Assembly: GCA_028289605.1 (NCBI GenBank)
Contig: JANQON010000016.1
Location: 233,789-297,788 of the forward strand
Length of the DNA: 64,000 nt
DNA from: Hyphococcus sp.
GTDB taxonomy: Bacteria > Pseudomonadota > Alphaproteobacteria > Caulobacterales > Parvularculaceae
Direction of reading: 5' to 3'
The notes under the pieces were generated by a model, which did no database searches, was not told the DNA's origin, and saw nothing but the letters and a program-made list of their open reading frames with translations. A program made the translations under genes and the position numbers. This document shows, piece after piece, positions 1-8,060 of the stretch. The first letter of the stretch is position 1. Each line of letters begins with the position of its first letter.

Positions 1-249
1 GCCGAAATCGAAAAACCCCTGCTTGAGATCATCTCCGAACACGCCGTCGGCTTGACGGCGGCCCCAACGCGGGAAACGCCGATCGCCGACCTCGGCATCG
101 ACAGTTTTTCCATTGTCGAAATCATCTACGAGGTCGAAGAAAAACTGGGCGTCGACGTGCCGTTCAACGCCAACGAAAATCCGTTCGGCGATATGGCGAC
201 GGTGGGCGATCTCATCGACGCCCTCGACGGTCTGATCAGCAAGAAGTAG
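1..249 (+). CDS. Acyl carrier protein, 5' end cut off by the window
   Basis: The frame is open from the first base, so this is the C-terminal 82 codons of a gene starting upstream. The visible part has the acyl-carrier fold signature: GIDSFSIVE, where the Ser after Asp is the expected 4'-phosphopantetheine site, followed by an acidic helix (YEVEEKLGVDV) and a C-terminal helix ending in LISKK. The protein would carry acyl chains as thioesters in the cytoplasm. The ketosynthase gene starts 6 bp after its stop, so the two are probably one operon and partners. The Phe in DSF, where Leu is usual, suggests a specialised carrier rather than the housekeeping AcpP. An internal TTG at 52 is not a credible start because the helix before the motif would be lost. 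Confidence 0.85.
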   Translation, partial: AEIEKPLLEIISEHAVGLTAAPTRETPIADLGIDSFSIVEIIYEVEEKLGVDVPFNANENPFGDMATVGDLIDALDGLISKK

Positions 250-255
250 GTTTAT

Positions 256-1464
256 ATGTCGCGAAACGTCGTCGTCACCGGCCTCGGCGTTGTCTCGCCT
301 ATCGGTGCGGACATCGATTCATTTTGGGATGGTCTGGCGAATGGCCGCTGCGGCATCGCCAAGGACGCGTTTGCGATCGAGGACCTGTCCATCACGCTGC
401 CCGGCGGCCGCATCCGCGATATCGACGAACGCATTGATACGCTGGGACCGGCTATGAAACGCGCCGACCGCGTTTCGCAAATGGCGGTGCTCGCCGCCGA
501 AGAGGCGATTGCGTCGGCGGGCCTGGAGTTCGACGACGAAACCGGGGCCCGCACCGCCTGCATCATCGGCTCGGGCATCGGCGGTCAGGGGTCCTTCGAC
601 AGAACCTATTACGACATGCTGATCAAAGAGCGGCGGCCTCACCCGTTGACGATTCTGCGGGTCATTCCGAACGCGCCCGCCAGTCACGTGTCGATCCGCC
701 ATGGGCTTCGCGGACCGTCCTTCGCCGTCGCCAGCGCCTGCGCCACGGCCACCCATTCGATCGGCCTGTGCGCGGACATCATCCGCGGCGGGACCGCCGA
801 TGTTGGAATCGCCGGCGCATCGGAGGCGGTGCTGACCTTCGGCGCCATGGAAGCCTGGAACGCGATGCGCATCCTCGCCGACGAGACCTGTCGTCCGTTC
901 TCCAAGAACCGTAACGGGTTGGCGATCGGCGAGGGCGCCGGTCTGCTTGTGCTGGAGGAAGAAGCGCATGCGAAAGCGCGAGGCGCGACAATCCTGGCGC
1001 GTCTGGCCGGCTTCGGCATGAACGCCGACGGCAAGGACATGATCAATCCGTCCATGGAGGGCGCAGCCGCCTGCATGCGCGCGGCTTTGCAGACGGTCGA
1101 TGTCGGCGACCCGGCCGCACTCTACGTCAACGCCCATGGCACCGGTACGTTTCTCAACGATCCCACCGAGACAAGCGCCATACGATCGGTTTTCGGCGCC
1201 GACGCCGACGCGCTGATCGTTTCATCGACAAAATCCATGCATGGCCATTTGCTCGGCGCAGCCGGCGGCGTCGAGGCGATCGCGTCAATCCTGGCGTTGA
1301 ACAACGGCGTCGTTCCCCCGACGATTAATCTCGACGAAGCGGATCCTGATTGCGATCTCGATTACGCGCCTAATGAGACGGTCGAGCGGCGCATCGACGT
1401 CGCGTTATCGAACTCGTTCGCGTTCGGCGGGATGAATGCGGCCCTGGCGTTCACAAAGGCCTGA
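256..1464 (+). CDS. Beta-ketoacyl-ACP synthase, FabF/NodE-like
   Basis: A 402-residue thiolase-fold condensing enzyme that would extend an acyl chain using malonyl-ACP. The KAS II catalytic set is visible: Cys162 in SACATATHS, His294 in NAHGTGT, Lys326 and His331 in STKSMHGHLLGAAG. The C-terminal loop reads FAFGGMNAAL where GGTNA is usual. Full family length is about 400-415. The start ATG lies 6 bp after the ACP stop, with AGTAGG as a weak ribosome site. Overall the sequence recalls NodE and secondary FabF paralogues as much as the housekeeping enzyme. With the adjacent dedicated ACP, this suggests a special lipid or secondary acyl product. The product cannot be named because the upstream genes are outside the window. 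Confidence 0.9.
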   Translation: MSRNVVVTGLGVVSPIGADIDSFWDGLANGRCGIAKDAFAIEDLSITLPGGRIRDIDERIDTLGPAMKRADRVSQMAVLAAEEAIASAGLEFDDETGARTACIIGSGIGGQGSFDRTYYDMLIKERRPHPLTILRVIPNAPASHVSIRHGLRGPSFAVASACATATHSIGLCADIIRGGTADVGIAGASEAVLTFGAMEAWNAMRILADETCRPFSKNRNGLAIGEGAGLLVLEEEAHAKARGATILARLAGFGMNADGKDMINPSMEGAAACMRAALQTVDVGDPAALYVNAHGTGTFLNDPTETSAIRSVFGADADALIVSSTKSMHGHLLGAAGGVEAIASILALNNGVVPPTINLDEADPDCDLDYAPNETVERRIDVALSNSFAFGGMNAALAFTKA

Positions 1465-1482
1465 CTGGTCGGGGCGGTCGGG

Positions 1483-1836
1483 TTACGCGTGAGCTGCCTT
1501 GCCCGGCGCCAGTTGATGAACCCGCGTGCGCACCCATGAAAAGCCCAGGATCATGAGCACAAGGCCCATATAGCGCACAAAGTAAAAGCCAAGATCATCA
1601 ACGAAGGTTTCGAAGATCGCACCAATAGATGCGTAGATGGCCTGAATATCGGCGCCCGATGCGCCCATGGCGGCGATCGGCCAAACGGTGCGATCGATCA
1701 ACAATGCAAACAGGGCGTAGACCCAGACATTAGTGTCTTTGCGCGCGAACATGGCGAATAGGAAAGCGAGAATGACGGCCCGGGGCAAATCAGCGCCTGA
1801 AAAGCCGATGCTGACAATATATTCCAGATCTTCCAT
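1483..1836 (-). CDS. Small membrane protein of unknown function
   Basis: 117 residues that I do not assign to a family. It has three hydrophobic stretches (about residues 16-32, 36-55 and 84-102), so it is probably an inner-membrane protein with three or four helices. The C-terminus is basic (RTRVHQLAPGKAAHA), which suggests a cytoplasmic tail. On the minus strand AGGGAGCG sits just upstream of the ATG as a ribosome site. The gene stands alone and converges on the ketosynthase gene with an 18-bp gap. The coding frame is clean, with no overlap with neighbours, so the gene is probably real. Confidence 0.65.
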   Translation of the reverse strand: MEDLEYIVSIGFSGADLPRAVILAFLFAMFARKDTNVWVYALFALLIDRTVWPIAAMGASGADIQAIYASIGAIFETFVDDLGFYFVRYMGLVLMILGFSWVRTRVHQLAPGKAAHA

Positions 1837-1979
1837 TTTACGCTCCCTTGCGCGGCGTCCTTAACGCCTGTGTTGGCTATATTTACGCCCCATCAGGGTT
1901 AATGGCGGGTAAAGCCCGTCTCATTTTCGGCCGCAAAAAACGGGTGTTTTGTCGCCCCGCGGGCGATTAAAGTGTGTTC

Positions 1980-2867
1980 ATGAGACAAGCATTAACAAAA
2001 GCTGAACAATTGGCGGCGCCGGTTCGTCTTGATGCGTATGAACCGGTCGCCCGCGCCCTCGACTATATCGTCGAGAATTTTGAGGACGCCCCAAGTCTTG
2101 AACAGACTGCCGCCGTCGCCGGTCTGTCGCCGGCGCATTTTCAGCGCGTCTTCAAAGCCGGGGCCGGCGTCTCGCCAAAACGGTTCTTGCAGTATCTCGC
2201 CGCCGGCGAAGCGAAAAAGGCGATGGCGCTGGGCCAAAATGTTCTCGAGGCGTCCTTCGCCGCCGGCCTGTCCGGCCCGTCGCGCCTGCATGATCTATTT
2301 CTCGTAGCCGAGGCGATGACGCCGGGCGCATACCGGAAAAAAGGCGATGGGCTCGTCATCCGATACGGCGTCGCCGACGGGCCTTTCGGCCGCGCATTGA
2401 TCGGCGCCACCGACAAGGGGATATGCTGGCTCAGCTTCTCCGGATGCAAGGACGAGAATGCGCAAGTTGCGGAATTGAAATCCGACTGGCCGGCGGCGTC
2501 CTTTGTTCGGGATGACGCCTTCATCGCCCCGCTTGCAGGCAAGGCCTTTGCATTCGCCGCCAACCGCAGTCTCGACAAACCGCTCGGTTTGCATGTTCAG
2601 GGTACGAACTTCCAGCTCAAAGTCTGGGAGGCGCTTCTGAAAATTCCGTTTGGCGGTCTTGTCACCTATGGCGGGATCGCAGCGGATATCGGCGCCCCCA
2701 AGGCGTCGCGGGCGGTGGGCGCTGCAGTGGGCGCCAACATGATTTCTCTGCTCATTCCCTGCCACCGCGTGATTCTCTCATCCGGCGTCATTCACAATTA
2801 CCGGTGGGGCGCGGAACGAAAGAAAGCCATTCTTGCGATGGAACGCGCCAACGCGGAAGCAGCCTGA
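1980..2867 (+). CDS. Ada-like protein: AraC-type HTH plus O6-alkylguanine-DNA alkyltransferase
   Basis: About 295 residues. Residues about 20-110 form an AraC-type double HTH (SLEQTAAVAGLSPAHFQRVFKAG, SPKRFLQYL). The C-terminal half is a methylated-DNA-protein cysteine methyltransferase with the active-site PCHRV (Cys about 261) and the downstream GAERKKAIL. The protein would remove alkyl groups from O6-guanine and possibly regulate transcription. The N-terminal zinc/phosphotriester domain of E. coli Ada, with its sensor Cys, is absent, so classical methylation-triggered activation is unlikely. The start could instead be GTG 1974, two codons upstream; neither has a clear ribosome site. A TTAA-N7-TAAA sequence lies at 1899-1913 upstream. 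Confidence 0.88.
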   Translation: MRQALTKAEQLAAPVRLDAYEPVARALDYIVENFEDAPSLEQTAAVAGLSPAHFQRVFKAGAGVSPKRFLQYLAAGEAKKAMALGQNVLEASFAAGLSGPSRLHDLFLVAEAMTPGAYRKKGDGLVIRYGVADGPFGRALIGATDKGICWLSFSGCKDENAQVAELKSDWPAASFVRDDAFIAPLAGKAFAFAANRSLDKPLGLHVQGTNFQLKVWEALLKIPFGGLVTYGGIAADIGAPKASRAVGAAVGANMISLLIPCHRVILSSGVIHNYRWGAERKKAILAMERANAEAA

Positions 2868-2926
2868 TTGCGCTTTCATCGCCGGCGATGATATTGTACC
2901 GCGGCATTGGTCAGGAGATCCTTCGC

Positions 2927-3364
2927 GTGCGCATTGCGCTCTTCATCGCGTCCTTCTTTTTGTGCGCTCCAGCGCTCGCCCAGCCATCGTTTCTTTCCGA
3001 CAGCGAACTCACCGCCGCTTACGCCGGCAAAACGCATGTGAGTTTTTATCGCTATCCGGTTGAAGAATACGGCGGCATCTATTTTGAGGAGCGCTATCAC
3101 GTCGACGGCGCCCTCGATTATCGGGCGGGCGACTTGACGTTGTCCGGCTTCTGGCGGGTCGCCAACGGGCGGATTTGCTTTGAATATCCCGCAACGCCGC
3201 TCAATTCGGGGTGCTTCGCCGTACAATTCGACGCCGGCTGCTACTACAGCTACCAAATCGGAGACGACGGTCGCCCGCTTGGCGTCGCCGAGGGGCGTTG
3301 GTGGATCAGGGCGAAGATCGAAGGAACAAATCCGGACTGCGCCGCGGCTGATTTAGTGTCGTAG
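2927..3364 (+). CDS. Small secreted protein of unknown function
   Basis: The GTG at 2927 is chosen because it gives a clean signal peptide (RIALFIASFFLCAPALA, cleavage before QPSF) and follows GGAG at 7-9 bp spacing. A longer in-frame opening back to 2804 would run into the Ada-like gene and bury the signal peptide. The mature protein is about 125 residues with four cysteines, aromatic-rich, with YEEYGGIYFEERYHVDG-like strands and a GRWWI segment. This suggests a small beta-rich periplasmic domain, but I cannot name the family. It follows the Ada-like gene by 59 bp on the same strand and may be cotranscribed. Confidence 0.65.
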   Translation: MRIALFIASFFLCAPALAQPSFLSDSELTAAYAGKTHVSFYRYPVEEYGGIYFEERYHVDGALDYRAGDLTLSGFWRVANGRICFEYPATPLNSGCFAVQFDAGCYYSYQIGDDGRPLGVAEGRWWIRAKIEGTNPDCAAADLVS

Positions 3365-3427
3365 CGAAAGGTCGCGCGCTTTTCCTGCGCCCGTTCGGCG
3401 GCGGCGGACGGGAACCGCACCGAGACG

Positions 3428-4336
3428 TTAGTTCGCTTTGGTTTTTCGCCGGGTATTCTTAACGGTCCGGGACCGGGCGCTTTGCGTGAACTCTTCGACA
3501 AACCGCGTGAGCCGCATCGGACGTCCCCGTTCAGGCGCATAGGCCAGAACCAGATCCAGCGACAGGCCGGAAAGGGTTGGCGCGACGCGCACCAAAGCGC
3601 CGGTTTTCAGGTCCTCTTGGATCAGCCATTGCGGCAGCAACGCCATGCCGAGACCCGCCCGAACCGCGCGCGCGACCGCCGCAATGTTGTCTGACGCCAG
3701 AACCACGTTGAGATCAATCAAACGCTCGCGGCCCTTTGCGTCGAACAGCGCGATTTCACGATCATAAAACGAGGACAATGCGACAGCGGGCAACGTGGTC
3801 CAGTCTTTTGTTGAATTGGCGAGTTGAGGCGTCGCAACGAGTATGCGTTTGACGCGCCCGAGCGATTTCACCACCAGGCGATCATCGGACGTTGCGCCGA
3901 TGCGAATCCATATGTCCGCCTCGCCGGCAATGATGTCGATCGGATCATCCGTCAGTTTCCAGTCAATGCGCACCGCGGGGTAGCGTTTCAAAAACGCGGC
4001 GGCTTCATCGATCAGCCAGGACTGGCCCAGACCAACGGGCGCTGCGATCGTCAATCGTCCTTGCGGTTCCTTGTCGCGAAGCGCATCGATCGCCTCGTCC
4101 CACTTTTCCAGCATCTCCCGGGCGACCGGAAGAAGCATTCGCCCTTCCTCGGTCAGTTGCAGGAAATGGGTCGTCCGGTGAATGAGTTTGACGCCGGTGA
4201 TCGTTTCCAGCGCCTTGATGCGGCGACTGACGCTCGGTTGGCTGAGACCTTGCGCGACGGCCGCCCGGCTCAAGGCCCCGGTCTCTGCGACACGCAGAAA
4301 TGTCTCCAGCAAGTCGAGGCGGTCGGGTTGTGTCAT
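3428..4336 (-). CDS. LysR-family transcriptional regulator
   Basis: 302 residues. The N-terminal winged HTH occupies about residues 6-65, with the family's LSRAAVAQGLSQPSVSRRI recognition region. A periplasmic-binding-protein-like effector domain follows from about 90 to 290. It is divergent from a VOC-domain gene 111 bp away, the usual arrangement for a LysR regulator and its target. A perfect 14-bp palindrome ends 3 bp from its start codon, which fits autoregulation. The C-terminus is basic (RSRTVKNTRRKTKAN). The effector cannot be inferred from the sequence. Confidence 0.92.
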   Translation of the reverse strand: MTQPDRLDLLETFLRVAETGALSRAAVAQGLSQPSVSRRIKALETITGVKLIHRTTHFLQLTEEGRMLLPVAREMLEKWDEAIDALRDKEPQGRLTIAAPVGLGQSWLIDEAAAFLKRYPAVRIDWKLTDDPIDIIAGEADIWIRIGATSDDRLVVKSLGRVKRILVATPQLANSTKDWTTLPAVALSSFYDREIALFDAKGRERLIDLNVVLASDNIAAVARAVRAGLGMALLPQWLIQEDLKTGALVRVAPTLSGLSLDLVLAYAPERGRPMRLTRFVEEFTQSARSRTVKNTRRKTKAN

Positions 4337-4338
4337 AC

Positions 4339-4352
4339 GTTATACGTATAAC
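4339..4352. promoter_or_regulatory. Candidate operator between the LysR and VOC genes
   Basis: GTTATACGTATAAC is a perfect 14-bp palindrome, followed by the short palindromes CAATATTG (4352-4359) and ATTGCAAT (4356-4363). It lies 2 bp upstream of the LysR start and about 100 bp upstream of the VOC gene, in an AT-rich patch unlike the flanks. LysR regulators bind dyad-symmetric sites in such divergent regions. Assigning this site to this regulator is inference. Confidence 0.5.
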
Positions 4353-4447
4353 AATATTGCAATCAATAACACTACCCGTATGACCGTGATTTTGCCACTT
4401 TCCCCCTTGCGGGCGGCGCGGGCCGCCGCCAACCAAGGAAACTGAAA

Positions 4448-4984
4448 ATGCTGAAATCATTTGTCGCCGCCGCCGCCGCCGTCGTCGCTTTCGTTGGGTC
4501 GGACGTCACGGCCTGGGCGGGCCAATCGAACACCGATGCGGTTTCGGAAATGGCGTTTGATCATATGTCAATCAACGTCCGAGATTTTGATGGCGCCGTT
4601 GCCTGGTACACCGAAAAGCTCGGCTTTGAGGTGGATGTGGCGTGGCGCGTCGAGGCGCTTAACGGCAAGCGGCTCGCCTATTTGTCGCTCGGCGAAACCG
4701 TGATCGAATTGGTAGCCGCCGACGAAGGCGGCGCTGGACTCCTTCCGCCGGACTCGTTCGCGGATCATTTCGCTCGCACGGGGTACGGGCATTTGTGTTT
4801 TGTCGTCGCGAATGTCGACGAAACGCTTAAGACGCTTGAGGCGGGCGGCGTACCGACGTTCGTTGCCGCCGAGACCTATGCTCTCGATGGGACGCCCTAT
4901 GAACGACGGGTTGGATTTGTCAAAGATCCTGAAGGAAACGTCATTGAATTCGCCGAACCGCTTCAAGCACGAAAAATGCGCTGA
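4448..4984 (+). CDS. Exported VOC (glyoxalase/bleomycin-resistance fold) protein
   Basis: 178 residues with an N-terminal signal peptide (hydrophobic residues 5-17, likely cleavage after AWA at about 24) and one VOC domain (FDHMSINVRDFDGAVAWY; GHLCFVVANVDE; FVKDPEGNVIEFAEP). The metal-ligand positions of the fold appear as His in FDHMS, Glu in VIELV, His in GHLCF and Glu in VIEFAE. The family includes glyoxalase I-like, epimerase and dioxygenase enzymes, so the substrate is unknown. A secreted VOC protein is less common than cytoplasmic ones. AAGGAAA provides a good ribosome site. It is divergent from the LysR gene, so that regulator probably controls it. Confidence 0.82.
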   Translation: MLKSFVAAAAAVVAFVGSDVTAWAGQSNTDAVSEMAFDHMSINVRDFDGAVAWYTEKLGFEVDVAWRVEALNGKRLAYLSLGETVIELVAADEGGAGLLPPDSFADHFARTGYGHLCFVVANVDETLKTLEAGGVPTFVAAETYALDGTPYERRVGFVKDPEGNVIEFAEPLQARKMR

Positions 4985-5058
4985 CCGGATTATTGACGAA
5001 GATTTCCAACGCGCGGCGCATTATTCTGAGACGCCTACCTGCGCTACGCCGTCCCAAC

Positions 5059-5089
5059 AAAAAACCCCCGCACGCGGCGGGGGTTTTTT
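5059..5089. terminator. Bidirectional rho-independent terminator
   Basis: AAAAAACCCCCGC, a short loop, then GCGGGGGTTTTTT. The stem is G/C-rich with A on one side and T on the other, so it works on both strands. It lies between the convergent VOC and ctrA genes. Confidence 0.9.
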
Positions 5090-5115
5090 CTGAGAAGCAG
5101 GGTCGTCTGGAAGGA

Positions 5116-5817
5116 TTAAGCGACTTCCGCGCTTTGGTTTTCCTGTGGGTCGCGCAGCACATAACCGCGGCCCCAGACCGTTTCGATGTAATGTTCGCCT
5201 TCCGTCGCCGACGCGAGTTTCTTGCGCAGCTTACAGATGAAGACGTCGATGATTTTGAGTTCCGGCTCGTCCATGCCGCCGTAAAGATGGTTGAGGAACA
5301 TCTCTTTGGTCAGCGTCGTGCCCTTGCGAAGCGAGAGCAGCTCCAGCATCTGGTATTCTTTGCCGGTGAGGTGGACGCGTTGCCCGGCGACTTCCACCGT
5401 TTTTGCGTCGAGATTGACGACCAGCTTGCCCGTCGTAATGACCGACTGCGAATGGCCTTTCGAGCGGCGGACGATGGCGTGAATGCGTGCAACCAGCTCG
5501 TCCTTGTGGAACGGCTTGGTCATATAGTCGTCGGCGCCGAAGCCGAGACCGCGCACTTTGGTTTCAATGTCGCCCTGGCCGGTCAAGATCAGGATGGGCG
5601 TGTTCACTTTTGAAACACGCAGCGACTTCAACACGTCAAAACCGGTCATGTCCGGCAGGTTGAGGTCGAGAAGAATGATGTCGTAGTCGTACACTTTGCC
5701 GAGATCGACGCCTTCTTCACCGAGATCGGTCGTGTACACATTAAATCCGTCTGACTTCAGCATCAGCTCAATGCTCTGGGCCGTGGCGCCGTCGTCCTCG
5801 ATGAGCAAAACCCGCAT
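5116..5817 (-). CDS. ctrA: Cell-cycle response regulator CtrA
   Basis: 233 residues, family length. The receiver domain (1-115) has Asp8/Asp9, phospho-acceptor Asp51 in ILLDLNLP, and Lys in MTKPF. The OmpR-type winged helix (about 130-225) contains [30 protein letters not shown] split around the CtrA-typical recognition helix, and ends with [11 protein letters not shown]. CtrA activates and represses cell-cycle, flagellar and division genes in alphaproteobacteria by binding TTAA-N7-TTAA. The C-terminal Val-Ala fits the hydrophobic tail needed for ClpXP turnover in Caulobacter. AGGAG precedes the ATG. It is divergent from fliI, and the shared 327-bp spacer holds seven TTAA tetramers and a GANTC methylation site. 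Confidence 0.98.
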   Translation of the reverse strand: MRVLLIEDDGATAQSIELMLKSDGFNVYTTDLGEEGVDLGKVYDYDIILLDLNLPDMTGFDVLKSLRVSKVNTPILILTGQGDIETKVRGLGFGADDYMTKPFHKDELVARIHAIVRRSKGHSQSVITTGKLVVNLDAKTVEVAGQRVHLTGKEYQMLELLSLRKGTTLTKEMFLNHLYGGMDEPELKIIDVFICKLRKKLASATEGEHYIETVWGRGYVLRDPQENQSAEVA

Positions 5818-6144
5818 GGTCGGTCTCCTGTCAGGCGCGCGGCGTCCCCTTAAGAATCATGAACCGCGCATTTTTGTTTTGTAGCGCCGATGCTAACGAC
5901 GATATGCTTTCACAATCGTTAATACAGAAGAATGGATTGCGCCGATCTGATGCTTTTTTTAATCGGGCGACAATCTCTCTTACTGCCTACACCGCATAAA
6001 CGCTTGATTTGCGGGCGTTGTCATTAAGCAATTTCGACTTTTTCAACATTTCAGAATTGCGCAGTTTACGCGAGCTTAAAGTCTTGGCCGTTAAGAATGC
6101 CCGCATAGTGGATTAGCTGACGGCGCACAGGGCGTTAACGACTG
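5818..6144. promoter_or_regulatory. ctrA-fliI divergent control region
   Basis: A gene-free, AT-rich 327-bp spacer. TTAA occurs at 5850, 5919, 5959, 6024, 6076, 6091 and 6135. One GANTC (GAATC at 5854-5858), the recognition sequence of the cell-cycle methylase CcrM, lies 36 bp upstream of the ctrA start. No exact TTAA-N7-TTAA is present; the nearest is described separately at 6065. No open frame with coding character was seen. Confidence 0.6.
6065..6079. promoter_or_regulatory. Near-consensus CtrA box upstream of fliI
   Basis: TTTA-CGCGAGC-TTAA, one mismatch from TTAA-N7-TTAA, 65 bp before the fliI start. Early flagellar promoters in Caulobacter carry CtrA boxes at this kind of position. Confidence 0.4.
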
Positions 6145-7482
6145 ATGGCGGCGATACCTCAAAGACAGGCCGGAGACTTATTGCGCCGTTTCGATCCCGT
6201 TTCGATTGCGGGCGATGTTGTGGGCGTGTCCGGGATCAGCGTCGACATTTCCGACAGGTTGGCGGCGCTGAAAATTGGCGCGCGCGTGATGATCGATACG
6301 GTTTCGGGTCCGCTGCTCGCCGAAATCATAGGCTTGAGCGAAGGGCGCGCCGTCGCGCTGCCGTTCGGCCCGCTGACGGGCGTCGCCCGCGGCGCAAGAG
6401 CGGACTTTCTGAGACCGGCTGAAGGACCGGCGCCGACAACAGGATGGCTCGGCCGGGTTGTGAACGGTCTTGGCGAGCCGATTGACGGAAAGGGGCCTTT
6501 GCCGTCCGGCCCCGTCCCGCGCGCCGTCCGCGCAGCGCCGCCGCCGGCGGCGCTCAGGGCCCGGCTCGGGCCGCCGATCGAATTTGGCGTGAAAGCGATC
6601 GACGCCTTCGCGCCGGCGCGTCAGGGGCAAAGGCTTGGAATCTTTTCCGGCGCCGGGGTCGGAAAGTCCGCGCTGTTGGGCATGATCGCCCGCAACACCG
6701 ATTGCGATGTCTCCATTGTCGCGCTCATTGGGGAGCGCGGCCGCGAAGTCCGCGAGTTTCTAGAAGACCATTTGGGACCGGATGGTCTTTCCCGCTCCAT
6801 CGTCGTTGTTGCAACATCGGACGAGCCGGCGATGATGCGCCGCGAAGCCGGTTATCTTGCACTGACCCTGGCGGAGTTTTTTCGCGACGAGGGCGCCCAC
6901 GTTCTGTGCCTGATGGATTCGCTGACCCGTATCGCACAGGCGCAGCGCGAAATCGGTCTGGCCGCCGGGGAGCCGCCGACAGCCAAAGGCTACACGCCGT
7001 CGGTCTTCGCCCTTTTGCCAAGCCTGATCGAAAGAGCCGGGCCGGGACTCGACGGCGCCGGCGTCATCAGCGCGGTGTTCTCCGTGCTGGTCGAAAGCGA
7101 CGATCACGACGAGCCTATCGCTGACGCCGCGCGCGCGACGCTCGACGGGCACATTGTGCTCGAGCGCGCCATCGCCGAACGCGGACGGCTGCCCGCCGTC
7201 AACATTTTGCGATCGGTTTCTCGGGCCATGCCCGGGGCGTTGTCTGACGAAAACACTGAAATCGTCCGCGAAATCAAAAGCCTTGCGGCCGCCTATGACG
7301 ATATGCGCGAACTTGTGCGGATCGGCGCTTATCGCGCCGGCGCCGACCCGGCGCTCGACCGGGCGATTGCCATTCATGACGAACTGGAGGAGTTCTTGAC
7401 CCAACCCTTGAGCGGTCGGTGTTCCTCCGAAGAGACGTTTCGGGCGCTTGCCGCCCTTCTTGAAAGGGAAGATCATTCGTGA
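6145..7482 (+). CDS. fliI: Flagellar export ATPase FliI
   Basis: 445 residues, family length. It has an N-terminal beta-barrel domain, a central RecA-like ATPase domain with Walker A GAGVGKS (Lys174), the family signature around ALIGERGREVREFLED and Walker B VLCLMDSLTR, then a helical C-terminal domain. It hexamerises at the base of the flagellar type III export apparatus and helps unfold and load substrates. An injectisome ATPase of the YscN type is the alternative, but the adjacent fliJ and the flagellar genes elsewhere in the window argue for FliI. The gene is divergent from ctrA and overlaps fliJ by 4 bp. Confidence 0.96.
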   Translation: MAAIPQRQAGDLLRRFDPVSIAGDVVGVSGISVDISDRLAALKIGARVMIDTVSGPLLAEIIGLSEGRAVALPFGPLTGVARGARADFLRPAEGPAPTTGWLGRVVNGLGEPIDGKGPLPSGPVPRAVRAAPPPAALRARLGPPIEFGVKAIDAFAPARQGQRLGIFSGAGVGKSALLGMIARNTDCDVSIVALIGERGREVREFLEDHLGPDGLSRSIVVVATSDEPAMMRREAGYLALTLAEFFRDEGAHVLCLMDSLTRIAQAQREIGLAAGEPPTAKGYTPSVFALLPSLIERAGPGLDGAGVISAVFSVLVESDDHDEPIADAARATLDGHIVLERAIAERGRLPAVNILRSVSRAMPGALSDENTEIVREIKSLAAAYDDMRELVRIGAYRAGADPALDRAIAIHDELEEFLTQPLSGRCSSEETFRALAALLEREDHS

Positions 7483-7907
7483 CCGGTACATTTCGCGGCG
7501 CCAAGAGCGTCGAAAAACTCCTCAAAATCGCACGTCTCGATGTTGAGGCGCTGCGCGTCGATTTGGCTGACATCGAGCGCGCCCAGGAGACCTCCAAGCG
7601 CGCCTTGGAAGATATTCTGCAATCGGTCCGCCGGGAGGCGAAGACGGCGGAGGACGCTCAGGCGATGGCCGCGTACGAAGACGCGATGCGCGAGCGGCGC
7701 GTCAACATTCGCAAAACGCTGAATGCGCTGGAATCGGCGGCGGACACAGCCCGCGACAAGCTCAACGCTGCGGTCGCGGAAATGGCGAAGCTCGAACACC
7801 TTGCCGACGTCAATGCCCGTCAGGCCGCTCATGCGTCGCGTCGCCGCGAGGCGCGCACGGCGTCGGAACAACCTTCGCCGACAGCGCGCATCCGATATTC
7901 CGGCTGA
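7479..7907 (+). CDS. fliJ: Flagellar export protein FliJ
   Basis: 142 residues, almost entirely charged alpha-helix with heptad character (residues about 10-115), as expected of FliJ, the coiled-coil stalk that sits inside the FliI hexamer and links it to FlhA. Sequence identity in this family is weak, so the call rests on size, coiled-coil pattern and position. GTG overlaps the fliI stop (GTGA), which indicates translational coupling. The C-terminus is basic and low complexity. Confidence 0.82.
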   Translation: MTGTFRGAKSVEKLLKIARLDVEALRVDLADIERAQETSKRALEDILQSVRREAKTAEDAQAMAAYEDAMRERRVNIRKTLNALESAADTARDKLNAAVAEMAKLEHLADVNARQAAHASRRREARTASEQPSPTARIRYSG

Positions 7908-8060
7908 TTGAATCCGGCCAGCCGCGCCGCGTTCCTGACAGGGGGACCTCCGGCGGCCGCCGCGTCTTTGACGCGCATGTTCCGTTTCCGTTCCGGAACA
8001 GCCGTCAAATCTGGCGAAGATTCCAGCTCTGAGGGCCTTAATTCCTTTGCGTACCAGTAA

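Noticed and set aside
319..1137. A 272-codon minus-strand frame in the ketosynthase gene
   Set aside because: Shadow frame; the plus-strand protein has all catalytic motifs.
7978..8000. TGTTCCG-N9-CGGAACA inverted repeat before mraZ
   Set aside because: Palindromic but with imperfect arm ends and no T-tract; insufficient to call a terminator or operator.
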